DNA of 9,032 nucleotides, taken from Comamonas sp. GTDB taxonomy: Bacteria; Pseudomonadota; Gammaproteobacteria; Burkholderiales; Burkholderiaceae_C. The position numbers and the translations under genes are program-made. The notes below the pieces were generated by a model. That model made no database searches and was not told the DNA's origin. It saw only the letters and a program-made list of their open reading frames with translations. Numbering within the stretch: position 1 is the stretch's first letter; each line of letters opens with the position of its first letter. This document shows positions 1-6,425 of the stretch, one piece after another. The stretch covers positions 1 through 9,032 of the forward strand of contig JAHAYB010000114.1 in assembly GCA_018384835.1 (NCBI GenBank). Direction: 5' to 3'.

Positions 1-1
1 G

Positions 2-892
2 CTGATGCGCCCGCTCAAAATCGTGGTCGATAGCGGCAATGGCGTGGCCGGAGCCTCTGCGCCTGCGCTGCTGCGCGACTTGGGCTGCGAGGTGGTGGAA
101 CTGTTCTCGGAAGTCGATGGCAACTTCCCCAACCACCACCCTGACCCCAGCAAGCCCGAAAACCTGCACGACCTCATGGCCGCTTTGCAAAACAGCGATG
201 CCGAACTCGGCCTAGCCTTTGATGGCGATGGCGACCGCCTGGGCATCCTCACCAAAGACGGGCAGAACATCTTTCCCGACCGCCAACTGGTGTTGTTTGC
301 CCAAGATGTGCTCTCGCGCAATGCGGGGGCGACGATTGTGTTTGATGTCAAATGCAGCCAGCAACTGCCCCAAGCGATTGCCGCTGCCGGTGGCGAGCCG
401 CTGATGTACAAAACCGGCCACTCCCTTGTCAAAGCGCAGATGAAAGCCGTCAACGCACCGCTGGGCGGGGAGATGAGCGGGCATATCTTTTTCCAAGAAC
501 GCTGGTTTGGCTTTGACGACGGCACTTACGCGGCTGCGCGTCTGCTGGAAATCCTCAGCCGCCATGCCGACCCTAGCGCGGTACTTAACGCCCTGCCGCA
601 AAGCCACAGCACGCCAGAAATCAATATCGCCTGCGCCGAGGGGGAGCCGCACCGCCTCGCTACCGAGCTACAAGCCCTTGCCCCCAAGGTATTTGCCGCC
701 CCAGCGCACATCTGCACGATTGACGGCCTGCGCGTCGATTGGCCGGACGGCTTTGGCCTGATTCGCGCCAGCAACACCACCCCCGTGCTGGTGCTGCGCT
801 TTGAAGGCCAAACCCCCGCCGCGCTGGAGCGCATTCGGGGGCAGATGCTGGTGCTGCTGGGGCGCGTCAAGCCTGATGCGCCATGCCTATGA
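2..892 (+). CDS. algC: Phosphomannomutase/phosphoglucomutase (AlgC-type), 5' end outside window
   Basis: This enzyme interconverts the 6-phosphates and 1-phosphates of mannose or glucose, supplying sugar nucleotides for LPS and exopolysaccharide in the cytoplasm. The frame is open to the window edge and the protein begins in mid-domain, so this is the C-terminal two thirds of a family protein of about 460 residues. The N-terminal domain with the catalytic phosphoserine is missing only because the window starts here. Counting from the ATG at 5, the Mg-binding loop DGDGDR is at residues 73-78, the sugar-binding GEMSGH at 155-160, and the phosphate-binding RASNTTP near the C-terminus at 254-260. 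The stretch VDGNFPNHHPDP is typical of the AlgC branch rather than GlmM. The stop overlaps the start of waaA, implying co-transcription. Substrate preference (mannose or glucose) cannot be settled from sequence alone. The symbol follows the Pseudomonas homologue. Confidence 0.93.
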   Translation: MMRPLKIVVDSGNGVAGASAPALLRDLGCEVVELFSEVDGNFPNHHPDPSKPENLHDLMAALQNSDAELGLAFDGDGDRLGILTKDGQNIFPDRQLVLFAQDVLSRNAGATIVFDVKCSQQLPQAIAAAGGEPLMYKTGHSLVKAQMKAVNAPLGGEMSGHIFFQERWFGFDDGTYAAARLLEILSRHADPSAVLNALPQSHSTPEINIACAEGEPHRLATELQALAPKVFAAPAHICTIDGLRVDWPDGFGLIRASNTTPVLVLRFEGQTPAALERIRGQMLVLLGRVKPDAPCL

Positions 893-2184
893 ACTGGGCA
901 CGCTCCCTCTACAGCCTGGGTACTTGGCTGGCTCAACCCCTGCTTAAGCGCAAACTGCGTCGGCGTGCCCGCGCCGAGCCTGGCTACGCCTTAGCCATGC
1001 ACGAGCGCTTTGGCCGCTACCTGCCCACCGATTTAGGGCACGACGGGCGTGGTCAATGGGTGTGGATACATGCCGTCTCTTTGGGCGAGACCCGCGTGGC
1101 CGCTTTATTGTTGGCGGCGTTGCGCCGTCGCCAGCCGCAACTGCGCCTGCTGCTCACCCATAGCACCGCCACAGGTCGCGCCGAAGGAGCCAAGCTGCTG
1201 CAAGACGGTGACGTGCAAGTCTGGCTGCCCTGGGATACGCCGGGGGCAGTGCGCCGCTTTTTGCAGCAATTTCAGCCCCGCCTGGGCGTGCTGATGGAAA
1301 CCGAAGTCTGGCCTAATCTGTGCGCACAGTGCCAAGGCGCGGGCATCCCCCTGGTGCTGGTCAATGCCCGCTTGAATGAAAAATCCTGGCAAGGAGCCAA
1401 GCGCCTACGCGCCCTTGCCGTACCCGCTTATAGCGCCTTGCACAGCGTACTAGCCCAGTCTGAGGAAGATGCCCAGCGCCTGCGCAGCCTAGGCGCACCG
1501 GTGCAAGCCGTGCTGGGCAATATCAAGTTTGATGTGCAGCCCGATGCCGCCCAACTGGCCACCGGAGCCGCCTGGCGCGTTGCGAGCCCCCGCCCCGTGC
1601 TACTGCTAGCCAGCAGCCGCGAGGGCGAAGAACTGCAATGGCTGGCCGCCTGGCAAACGCGCCCGCGTGCCCAGGCGGTGCAGTGGCTGATTGTGCCGCG
1701 CCACCCCCAGCGCTTTACGCAGGTGGAGCAGCTCCTGACCCAAGCGGGCTTGCGCGTTGCCAGGCGCAGCCTGTGGGGCGAGCGCCTGCCCCCAAGCCAA
1801 GGGCAAACGCAAGTAGATGTCTGGCTAGGCGACAGCCTGGGCGAGATGGCGCTGTACTACGCCAGCGCCCACATCGGCCTGCTGGGCGCGAGCTTTGCCC
1901 CCCTAGGCGGCCAAAATCTGATTGAGGCTGCCGCCTGCGCCTGCCCCATGGTGCTGGGGCCGCATACCTTTAACTTCAGCCTAGCGGCAGAGCAAGCCAT
2001 CGCCTGCGGGGCGGCGCAAAGCGCGGCGGACATTGGCCAGGCCATGGATTTGGCACTCGATAGCCTAGAGAACCCCGCTGCGCTAGAGGCGGCGCGTCAA
2101 TACGCGCTGCAATTTGCCCAAATCCATCGCGGTGCTGCGCAGGCAACGGCGCAGGCTTTGCTGGCCTTGCCGGGTCAGGCATAG
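883..2184 (+). CDS. waaA: 3-deoxy-D-manno-octulosonic acid (Kdo) transferase
   Basis: WaaA (KdtA) transfers Kdo from CMP-Kdo onto lipid IVA at the cytoplasmic face of the inner membrane, an essential step of LPS core assembly. The 433 residues match the family's usual length of about 420-430. The N-terminus is short and hydrophobic (about 8-20) followed by a basic stretch, fitting a membrane anchor. Family motifs are HERFG at 40-44 (Glu41 is the likely catalytic base by analogy with the Aquifex enzyme), HAVSLGE at 63-69, METEVWPNL at 138-146, NIKFD at 213-217 and GGQNLIEAA at 342-350. This is a two-Rossmann GT-B enzyme. Two ATG codons compete, at 883 and 889; the second overlaps the upstream TGA as ATGA. 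Neither has a clear Shine-Dalgarno sequence, so translational coupling to algC is likely. Whether it adds one or two Kdo residues cannot be read from the sequence. Confidence 0.95.
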   Translation: MPMNWARSLYSLGTWLAQPLLKRKLRRRARAEPGYALAMHERFGRYLPTDLGHDGRGQWVWIHAVSLGETRVAALLLAALRRRQPQLRLLLTHSTATGRAEGAKLLQDGDVQVWLPWDTPGAVRRFLQQFQPRLGVLMETEVWPNLCAQCQGAGIPLVLVNARLNEKSWQGAKRLRALAVPAYSALHSVLAQSEEDAQRLRSLGAPVQAVLGNIKFDVQPDAAQLATGAAWRVASPRPVLLLASSREGEELQWLAAWQTRPRAQAVQWLIVPRHPQRFTQVEQLLTQAGLRVARRSLWGERLPPSQGQTQVDVWLGDSLGEMALYYASAHIGLLGASFAPLGGQNLIEAAACACPMVLGPHTFNFSLAAEQAIACGAAQSAADIGQAMDLALDSLENPAALEAARQYALQFAQIHRGAAQATAQALLALPGQA

Positions 2185-2231
2185 CTGTTGCGACCCTTCC
2201 CGGCGGCATCAGCACAATCAGCGCAACCAAA

Positions 2232-2948
2232 TTAGCGCAAGCGCTGACCAATCAAAAACGTCTCTGCCGATTTATCGCGTGAGGATTTGGGCTTGTACGC
2301 CTTCACTTGCACAAATGCGGCGCGAAACTGGCTCACCCAGTCGTCATAGCCCGGTCCATGGAACACCTTGGCGACGAGCGCACCACCAGGCTGGAGGTGG
2401 CGAGTGGCAAAGTCCAGCGCCAGCTCTATCAAATGCCCAATGCGAGCGCCATCGGTGCTGCTGTGGCCGCTCAGGTTAGGAGCCATATCAGAGACAACCA
2501 CATCCACCGCCCGCCCGGCCAAGGCAGACTCTAGCTGAGCCAATACACCGTCATCACGAAAATCGCCTTGGATGTAATGCACACCCTCAATAGGCTCCAT
2601 GGGCAGCAAATCCAAGGCAATGATGCTGCCTTGCAAAGCCGCTTGCCCACTGCCAGTGGCAGCATTGGCACTACCGAGTTTGCGGCGCAGGTATTGGCTC
2701 CAAGCACCTGGGGCACAGCCCAAGTCCACCACCACCTGACCAGGGTGCAGCAGATGCAGATGGGCATCAATTTCTTGTAGCTTGTAGGCGGCGCGGGCGC
2801 GGTAGCCATCTTTTTGCGCTGCTTGTACGTAGGGATCGTTCAAATGCTGGTTCAGCCAGTTTTTGTTTACTTTTTTACCAACGCTGGTTTTTTGCGAGAT
2901 AGGGCGGGCATACGGGCGTGAAGGTGAAGGCTTGCGGGCAGAGGTCAT
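2232..2948 (-). CDS. rlmE: 23S rRNA (uridine-2552-2'-O)-methyltransferase
   Basis: RlmE (FtsJ/RrmJ) methylates the 2'-OH of U2552 in the A loop of 23S rRNA on the 50S subunit, using S-adenosylmethionine. From the ATG at 2948 the protein has 238 residues, against about 209 in E. coli. The SAM-binding motif DLGCAPG is at 75-81. The K-D-K-E catalytic tetrad appears complete: Lys56 (in AAYKLQEID), Asp154 (VVSDMAPN), Lys194 (LVAKVFHG) and Glu229 (SAETFLIG). The extra length lies in a basic Ser/Pro-rich N-terminus (1-25) and a Gly/Ala-rich insertion at about 93-107. The frame stays open upstream to 3074, but those 42 extra codons give a non-family sequence, and MTSARKP at 2948 fits homologues better. 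No strong ribosome binding site is seen. It is convergent with waaA, and ftsH, its usual downstream partner, is absent here. Confidence 0.95.
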   Translation of the reverse strand: MTSARKPSPSRPYARPISQKTSVGKKVNKNWLNQHLNDPYVQAAQKDGYRARAAYKLQEIDAHLHLLHPGQVVVDLGCAPGAWSQYLRRKLGSANAATGSGQAALQGSIIALDLLPMEPIEGVHYIQGDFRDDGVLAQLESALAGRAVDVVVSDMAPNLSGHSSTDGARIGHLIELALDFATRHLQPGGALVAKVFHGPGYDDWVSQFRAAFVQVKAYKPKSSRDKSAETFLIGQRLR

Positions 2949-3070
2949 AAGAAGAATCAGGCAGAAGACGCTACCAACGTAGAAAGGCTGAGAACATGTT
3001 GGACGCGCCCCCACCACACAGCTAGGCAGGCGTAGGGGCAGGGGCAGCCCTGGGCAATAAGCATCGAATA

Positions 3071-3724
3071 TCAAATAGGCCGGTCTTGCGGGCTAGTGCC
3101 CGCTGTTTGCACCAGGTGGGCGAGCAGTTGCGGCACACGGGCGTCGGTGCTGACCAGCTCCATCTGCCAGCCGGCCATAAAGTCGGTGGCGACGGTGTGG
3201 CGCAAAAACTCCAGCAGCCGGTCGTAATAGCCATTCACATTCAATAGGCCAATGGGTTTGTCGTGGTAGCCCAGTTGTCGCCAAGTCCAGACTTCAAACA
3301 GCTCTTCCAACGTACCAATGCCGCCGGGCAGTGCCAAAAAAGCATGGCTGCGCTGCGCCATCATGGCTTTGCGCTGGTGCATGTTTTCGACAATGTGTAG
3401 CTCATCGCACAAAGGGTTGGCCACTTCGCGGTCAGCCAGGGCTTGGGGGATGATGCCAACCACCCGCCCACCGGCTTGGCGCGTGGCCTCGGCGACCTCG
3501 CCCATTAAGCCTGCCCGCCCACCGCCATAGACAAGCTGGCCGCCGTGCTGACCAATCCATTGACCCGTGGCGCGGGCGGCCTGGGTGTAAACGCTGTCGT
3601 GGCCGGAGCGCGAGCCGCAGTAAACGCAGATAGAGAAGTTGCTGCTGTCGCCGCTAACCTTGGTGGCGGTGGCGTGGGTGGGGACGGTAGTGCTGCTGGT
3701 GGAGCTAGTGCTGGTGCTAGTCAT
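3071..3724 (-). CDS. LOG family protein (TIGR00730), cytokinin riboside 5'-monophosphate phosphoribohydrolase-like
   Basis: LOG-family enzymes hydrolyse the N-glycosidic bond of nucleoside 5'-monophosphates, releasing base and ribose 5-phosphate. Some act on cytokinin ribotides, but many bacterial members act on AMP or other nucleotides and their roles are poorly defined. The protein has 217 residues. The signature motifs are GGGRAGLMG at 67-75 and PGGIGTLEE at 133-141, with the conserved MHQRKAMM segment at 115-122. The Rossmann-like core begins at about residue 30 (SICVYCGSRSG). Residues 1-28 are a low-complexity Ser/Thr/Ala tail; no other in-frame start lies between this ATG and the core. 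The 35-base AT-rich gap to dgkA and common orientation suggest it may be read from the same transcript. No clear Shine-Dalgarno sequence precedes it. Annotation as lysine decarboxylase, sometimes attached to this family, is not supported. Confidence 0.9.
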   Translation of the reverse strand: MTSTSTSSTSSTTVPTHATATKVSGDSSNFSICVYCGSRSGHDSVYTQAARATGQWIGQHGGQLVYGGGRAGLMGEVAEATRQAGGRVVGIIPQALADREVANPLCDELHIVENMHQRKAMMAQRSHAFLALPGGIGTLEELFEVWTWRQLGYHDKPIGLLNVNGYYDRLLEFLRHTVATDFMAGWQMELVSTDARVPQLLAHLVQTAGTSPQDRPI

Positions 3725-3759
3725 GCAAAAAGGGCTTTCAAAAATTCAAAAAATCAGAG

Positions 3760-4176
3760 TTAGGCTGCTGTGCCCGATAAGCACCTACTGTACAAGGCCG
3801 CGCCCCACAGACCTGCAAGCAGCAACAGGCTTAAAAATACTGCTGCACTGCCCAAGTCTTTGGCTTTTTTAGAGAGGGGGTGCAGCTCTAGGCCGATGCG
3901 GTCAATGCTGGCCTCGACGGCGCTGTTCAGTAGCTCGGCAATCAGCACAATAAAGAGGCTGGCGATTAACACGCCGCGCTCTACCCAGGTTGTGCCCAGC
4001 CACCAAGCGGCAGGCAGTAGCAAGGCGGCAAGCTGATCTTCTAGGCGAAAGGCTTTTTCCTGCCAACACGCTTGCAGCCCTTCCAAAGAATAGCCTGCCG
4101 CAAACCACAGGCGAAAAAGGCCACGACGCGCCTTATGCGGATGGGGTTGTGGGGGCGGTGGTGAGGGCTTCTTCAT
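3760..4176 (-). CDS. dgkA: Diacylglycerol kinase, prokaryotic type
   Basis: DgkA phosphorylates diacylglycerol to phosphatidic acid with ATP in the inner membrane, recycling the diacylglycerol released when phospholipid head groups are used for envelope glycans. The 138 residues are a little longer than E. coli DgkA (about 122) because of a Pro/His-rich N-terminal tail (4-14). Three hydrophobic segments are at about 48-62, 68-86 and 110-129. Conserved residues are visible by alignment with E. coli: AFRLED with Glu46, ELLNSAVEASIDRIG with Glu81 (equivalent of catalytic Glu69), Asn84 and Glu88 (metal binding), and KAKDLGSAAV at 104-113. The start lies 12 bases after the RDD gene, so it probably belongs to the operon led by the sigma factor, a reasonable place for an envelope-maintenance enzyme. 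Confident family call. Confidence 0.95.
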   Translation of the reverse strand: MKKPSPPPPQPHPHKARRGLFRLWFAAGYSLEGLQACWQEKAFRLEDQLAALLLPAAWWLGTTWVERGVLIASLFIVLIAELLNSAVEASIDRIGLELHPLSKKAKDLGSAAVFLSLLLLAGLWGAALYSRCLSGTAA

Positions 4177-4188
4177 ACGCGCAGCAGG

Positions 4189-4707
4189 CTAAGGCGCACT
4201 GACTAGGCGCGTACCAGCCCAAATATCGTGCCAAAACTGGCCATGGCGCTCAAAGCGGGTCAGCAGCGCCCAAATGCACACCCAGCCCGCTTGCAGCACC
4301 GCCAGTTGTGCTAGCGGCTGGTGCCAGGGGCTGATTTGCAGCAACAGGGGCAAGCCCCAAACCCACGACAGCGCATAGCGCGACAGCGCCCGCGCCCGGC
4401 CAATGGGGCGGCCTTGGGGGTCAAGAATGCGGATGCGCCAAGTCTTCATGGGCAAAGTTTGGCCGCGCTGCCAAAACCAAACAAAGTAAGCGCCCCACAG
4501 CAGCAGGCTGCTCGCTTGCAACCAAGCGGGGTGGTTAAGGGCGGGGAGCAGCAAGGCCAGCGCACTTTGCAGCAACACGGCCACCATCATCAGGGAGAAA
4601 AGCAACAGCCCCTCATACAGCCAGCAGGCCATGCGCCGGGCAAGACCGGGGGTGGGTGGGAGCTGGCTCGGGGCATGGGAAGGGGTGGCGGCAGCAGTCA
4701 AAGTCAC
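4189..4707 (-). CDS. RDD family integral membrane protein
   Basis: RDD proteins are small membrane proteins of mostly unknown function; some relatives have been linked to ion transport, but nothing here identifies a substrate. This one has 172 residues with hydrophobic segments at about 32-55, 63-79, 110-124 and 133-150. The conserved N-terminal motif is RRMACWLYEGL at 24-34, where the Arg pair is present and the usual Asp after Tyr is Glu32. Between helices comes the family stretch TLPMKTWRIRILDPQGRPIG, and the C-terminus ends with HDIWAGTRLV at 160-169, matching the family's closing motif. The start is a GTG overlapping the upstream TGA (GTGA at 4707-4704), indicating coupled translation with the DUF3106 gene. 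No better start is visible before the motif. Confidence 0.87.
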   Translation of the reverse strand: MTLTAAATPSHAPSQLPPTPGLARRMACWLYEGLLLFSLMMVAVLLQSALALLLPALNHPAWLQASSLLLWGAYFVWFWQRGQTLPMKTWRIRILDPQGRPIGRARALSRYALSWVWGLPLLLQISPWHQPLAQLAVLQAGWVCIWALLTRFERHGQFWHDIWAGTRLVSAP

Positions 4708-5858
4708 GGGGTAGGGGCAATAGGAACAGCAGGGGCAGCAGGGGTGGCTGGGGCAGTGGGCAAATCAGCCGCTGGGGATGATACGGGATGTTGCGCCTCG
4801 GCTGGCTGCACTGACAGCACCGGCTGGGAGGAGGGCGGGGGCAGGGGCGATAGCTCCATGGTGTACATCTGCTGGGGCACTTGCACGGCCTGGGGCTGGG
4901 CGGGGTTGAGCGCGGGCAACTGCATAGCAGGTGCGGCTTGGGGTGTGAGCACCGGGGTAGGAACCACATCCGGCAGGCGTTGTGGGGGTGGCTCGCGCCA
5001 GGGCGCAGCCGCTGGTAAGGCCGCTGCGCTGCCCGGCGTGGTGCTGCGCAATGCGCCAGGGGCTGAAGAGGCCGCTGCTCTGGCCTTGGCACTGGCTGCG
5101 CTGGTGGTGGGTGCTTGGCTTGCCCGAGTGCTGCCTGCCTTGGCTCTTTGAGGGCGCGGTAGGTGTGGGACAGCCTTACGCGCTTGGGCTGCGGCCTCGT
5201 CGGCCAGGCGCTGTTTTTCTGCTTGGCTCAAGGCTTGGTAGGCCAGCCACTTGGCTTGTAGCTCGGCGGGGGTCAGGCGCTGGACATGGGCAAAATTGAG
5301 CCGTGCCCGGTGGCGCTGCTCGGCGCTCAATTGCGCCCATTCTTCTAAGCGCCGCTGCAAGCGCTGCTGCGCTTTGGCGCTAAGTTGCGGGTAGCGCTGC
5401 GCAAGCAGTAGCCAGCGCCGTTTGGTGAGAGCGCCTAGGCTATCCCATTGGTTTTCTAGGGCGGCCAAGGTTTGGCGCTGTGCAGGGGTTAGGGCAGCCC
5501 AGGCCGAGCCAGCGCTGTTGGGCACAGGGCGTTGTAGTGCTATCAGCCTAGCGGCGCTGTTTTTAAGGGGGGATGTGGTGGCACTACCGACCTGCTGCGC
5601 TACTGCTGTATTGCCGCCTGCCGTGACCACAGTAGCTGTAGCGCTAGCACTATCACTACCATGGCTGCCAGCGCCACCGCCGCTTTCGGTAGCCACTGGT
5701 ACTACCCATAAGCGCCCAAACTGCAAGCACAAGCCCAGTAGTACCACCATCGCCAACAGCACCGGTAGGTTCTGCGCCTTGCTAGAGCGGGCGCGGGCGC
5801 GGGTGCAAGCGCAGGCGCTGCGGCCAGAGGAGGGGGTGGGCGAGGGCTGCTCAGTCAT
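4704..5858 (-). CDS. DUF3106 domain protein, membrane-anchored, with helical repeats
   Basis: The function is unknown. The 384-residue protein has an Arg-rich N-terminus (13-28), one hydrophobic segment at about 31-53 that should act as a signal anchor, a Gly/Ser/Ala linker (58-100), a charged helical domain at about 120-225 that I recognise as DUF3106, and a long Pro/Ala/Gln-rich tail (about 230-384). Topology is predicted as N-in with the bulk in the periplasm. The helical domain repeats about every 18 residues: segments start at LTPAQRQ (123), GALTKRR (142), SAKAQQR (160), SAEQRHR (178), TPAELQAK (196) and SQAEKQR (211), most ending in Trp/Tyr/Phe-x-x-Leu. The gene starts 30 bases after DUF3619 and overlaps RDD. 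By family-neighbourhood knowledge it goes with a sigma factor and DUF3619 in Burkholderiales. I infer a periplasmic sensing or scaffolding role, without proof. Confidence 0.85.
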   Translation of the reverse strand: MTEQPSPTPSSGRSACACTRARARSSKAQNLPVLLAMVVLLGLCLQFGRLWVVPVATESGGGAGSHGSDSASATATVVTAGGNTAVAQQVGSATTSPLKNSAARLIALQRPVPNSAGSAWAALTPAQRQTLAALENQWDSLGALTKRRWLLLAQRYPQLSAKAQQRLQRRLEEWAQLSAEQRHRARLNFAHVQRLTPAELQAKWLAYQALSQAEKQRLADEAAAQARKAVPHLPRPQRAKAGSTRASQAPTTSAASAKARAAASSAPGALRSTTPGSAAALPAAAPWREPPPQRLPDVVPTPVLTPQAAPAMQLPALNPAQPQAVQVPQQMYTMELSPLPPPSSQPVLSVQPAEAQHPVSSPAADLPTAPATPAAPAVPIAPTP

Positions 5859-5888
5859 GCGGCATTGAGGGCAGTATCCAAAATGGCG

Positions 5889-6425
5889 TTAAGGCTGTGG
5901 GGATGGCTGGCGGCGCGTGGGAGCGCTCATCGCGGTGGCGTGACTATGGCTGTGGCTGGTTTGCAGGTAATGCACAAAGCCAGGGTCTGCGTAGGCGGCA
6001 GGGGGTAAGTCGCTGGTGAGCAAGGCGGCATCCAAATCGGCCAGGGCGCTGGTGGCTTGCTCGTTGGTGTGTGCGCCAATGGTGAACAAGCCCAGCGCCA
6101 ACACCAACAGCGGCAGGCCAATTAGCAAGCGCTGCACCCAGGCTGGCCAAGTGGGGGGCGGGGTCGATGGTGTGCCCGCCAACACCAGCCCGGCCACACT
6201 GGCCACTCTTGCACCGGCATGGGCGGCAACGGCAAGGGCTGGAATGCCCTGCGCACTGCCCGCCTTGGGGTTATGGCTGGCTAAGGCTTGCTGGCGGGCG
6301 GCGCGTAAGCGCTCGGTAACGACGTAGGGCAGGGCTTGCTGGGTATCGGATAGGCGGCTAGCCAGGGCGCGGGCAAAAGCCTCGTCGCTGTCTGTGTGGT
6401 GGGCGGCAGGCGCTGGTGTTGTCAT
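5889..6425 (-). CDS. DUF3619 family protein, single-pass membrane, possible anti-sigma factor
   Basis: The function is not established. The protein has 178 residues: a charged, probably helical N-terminal part (12-50, including EAFARALASRLSD and VVTERLRAARQQAL), an Ala/Pro-rich linker, one clear transmembrane segment at about 99-118 (LLIGLPLLVLALGLFTIGA), then a segment with DLDAALLTSDLPPAAYADPGF at about 130-150 that I associate with DUF3619. The C-terminus carries SHSHSH (158-162 region) and a basic tail. The start is set by ATGA overlap with the sigma gene and a good ribosome binding site, AAAGGA, 8 bases upstream. The frame extends back to 6551, but inside the sigma gene and without family-like sequence. 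Position directly after a sigma factor and cytoplasm-to-membrane layout resemble an anti-sigma factor; this is inference, as no ZAS or RseA-type motif is seen. Confidence 0.85.
   Translation of the reverse strand: MTTPAPAAHHTDSDEAFARALASRLSDTQQALPYVVTERLRAARQQALASHNPKAGSAQGIPALAVAAHAGARVASVAGLVLAGTPSTPPPTWPAWVQRLLIGLPLLVLALGLFTIGAHTNEQATSALADLDAALLTSDLPPAAYADPGFVHYLQTSHSHSHATAMSAPTRRQPSPQP

Noticed and set aside
1638..1925. Open frame within waaA in another + frame
   Set aside because: It overlaps the conserved C-terminal domain of waaA and shows Ala/Pro/Arg-rich composition typical of out-of-frame high-GC translation.
2234..2245. AGCGCAAGCGCT palindrome at the rlmE 3' end as a transcription terminator
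   Set aside because: It has a 5-base stem with a 2-base loop and no T-run on either strand, and it lies inside the last rlmE codons. A weak GTTGCG/CGCAAC pair (2187-2192, 2222-2227) also lacks a T-run.
2949..3074. N-terminal extension of rlmE by 42 codons
   Set aside because: The extension is unlike FtsJ proteins and would overlap the LOG gene; the ATG at 2948 gives the family N-terminus.
4321..5151. Long open frame on the + strand, 276 codons, opposite RDD and DUF3106
   Set aside because: Low-complexity Gly/Ala-rich translation without motifs, antisense to two genes with family-like sequence; high-GC coding DNA often leaves such open complementary frames.
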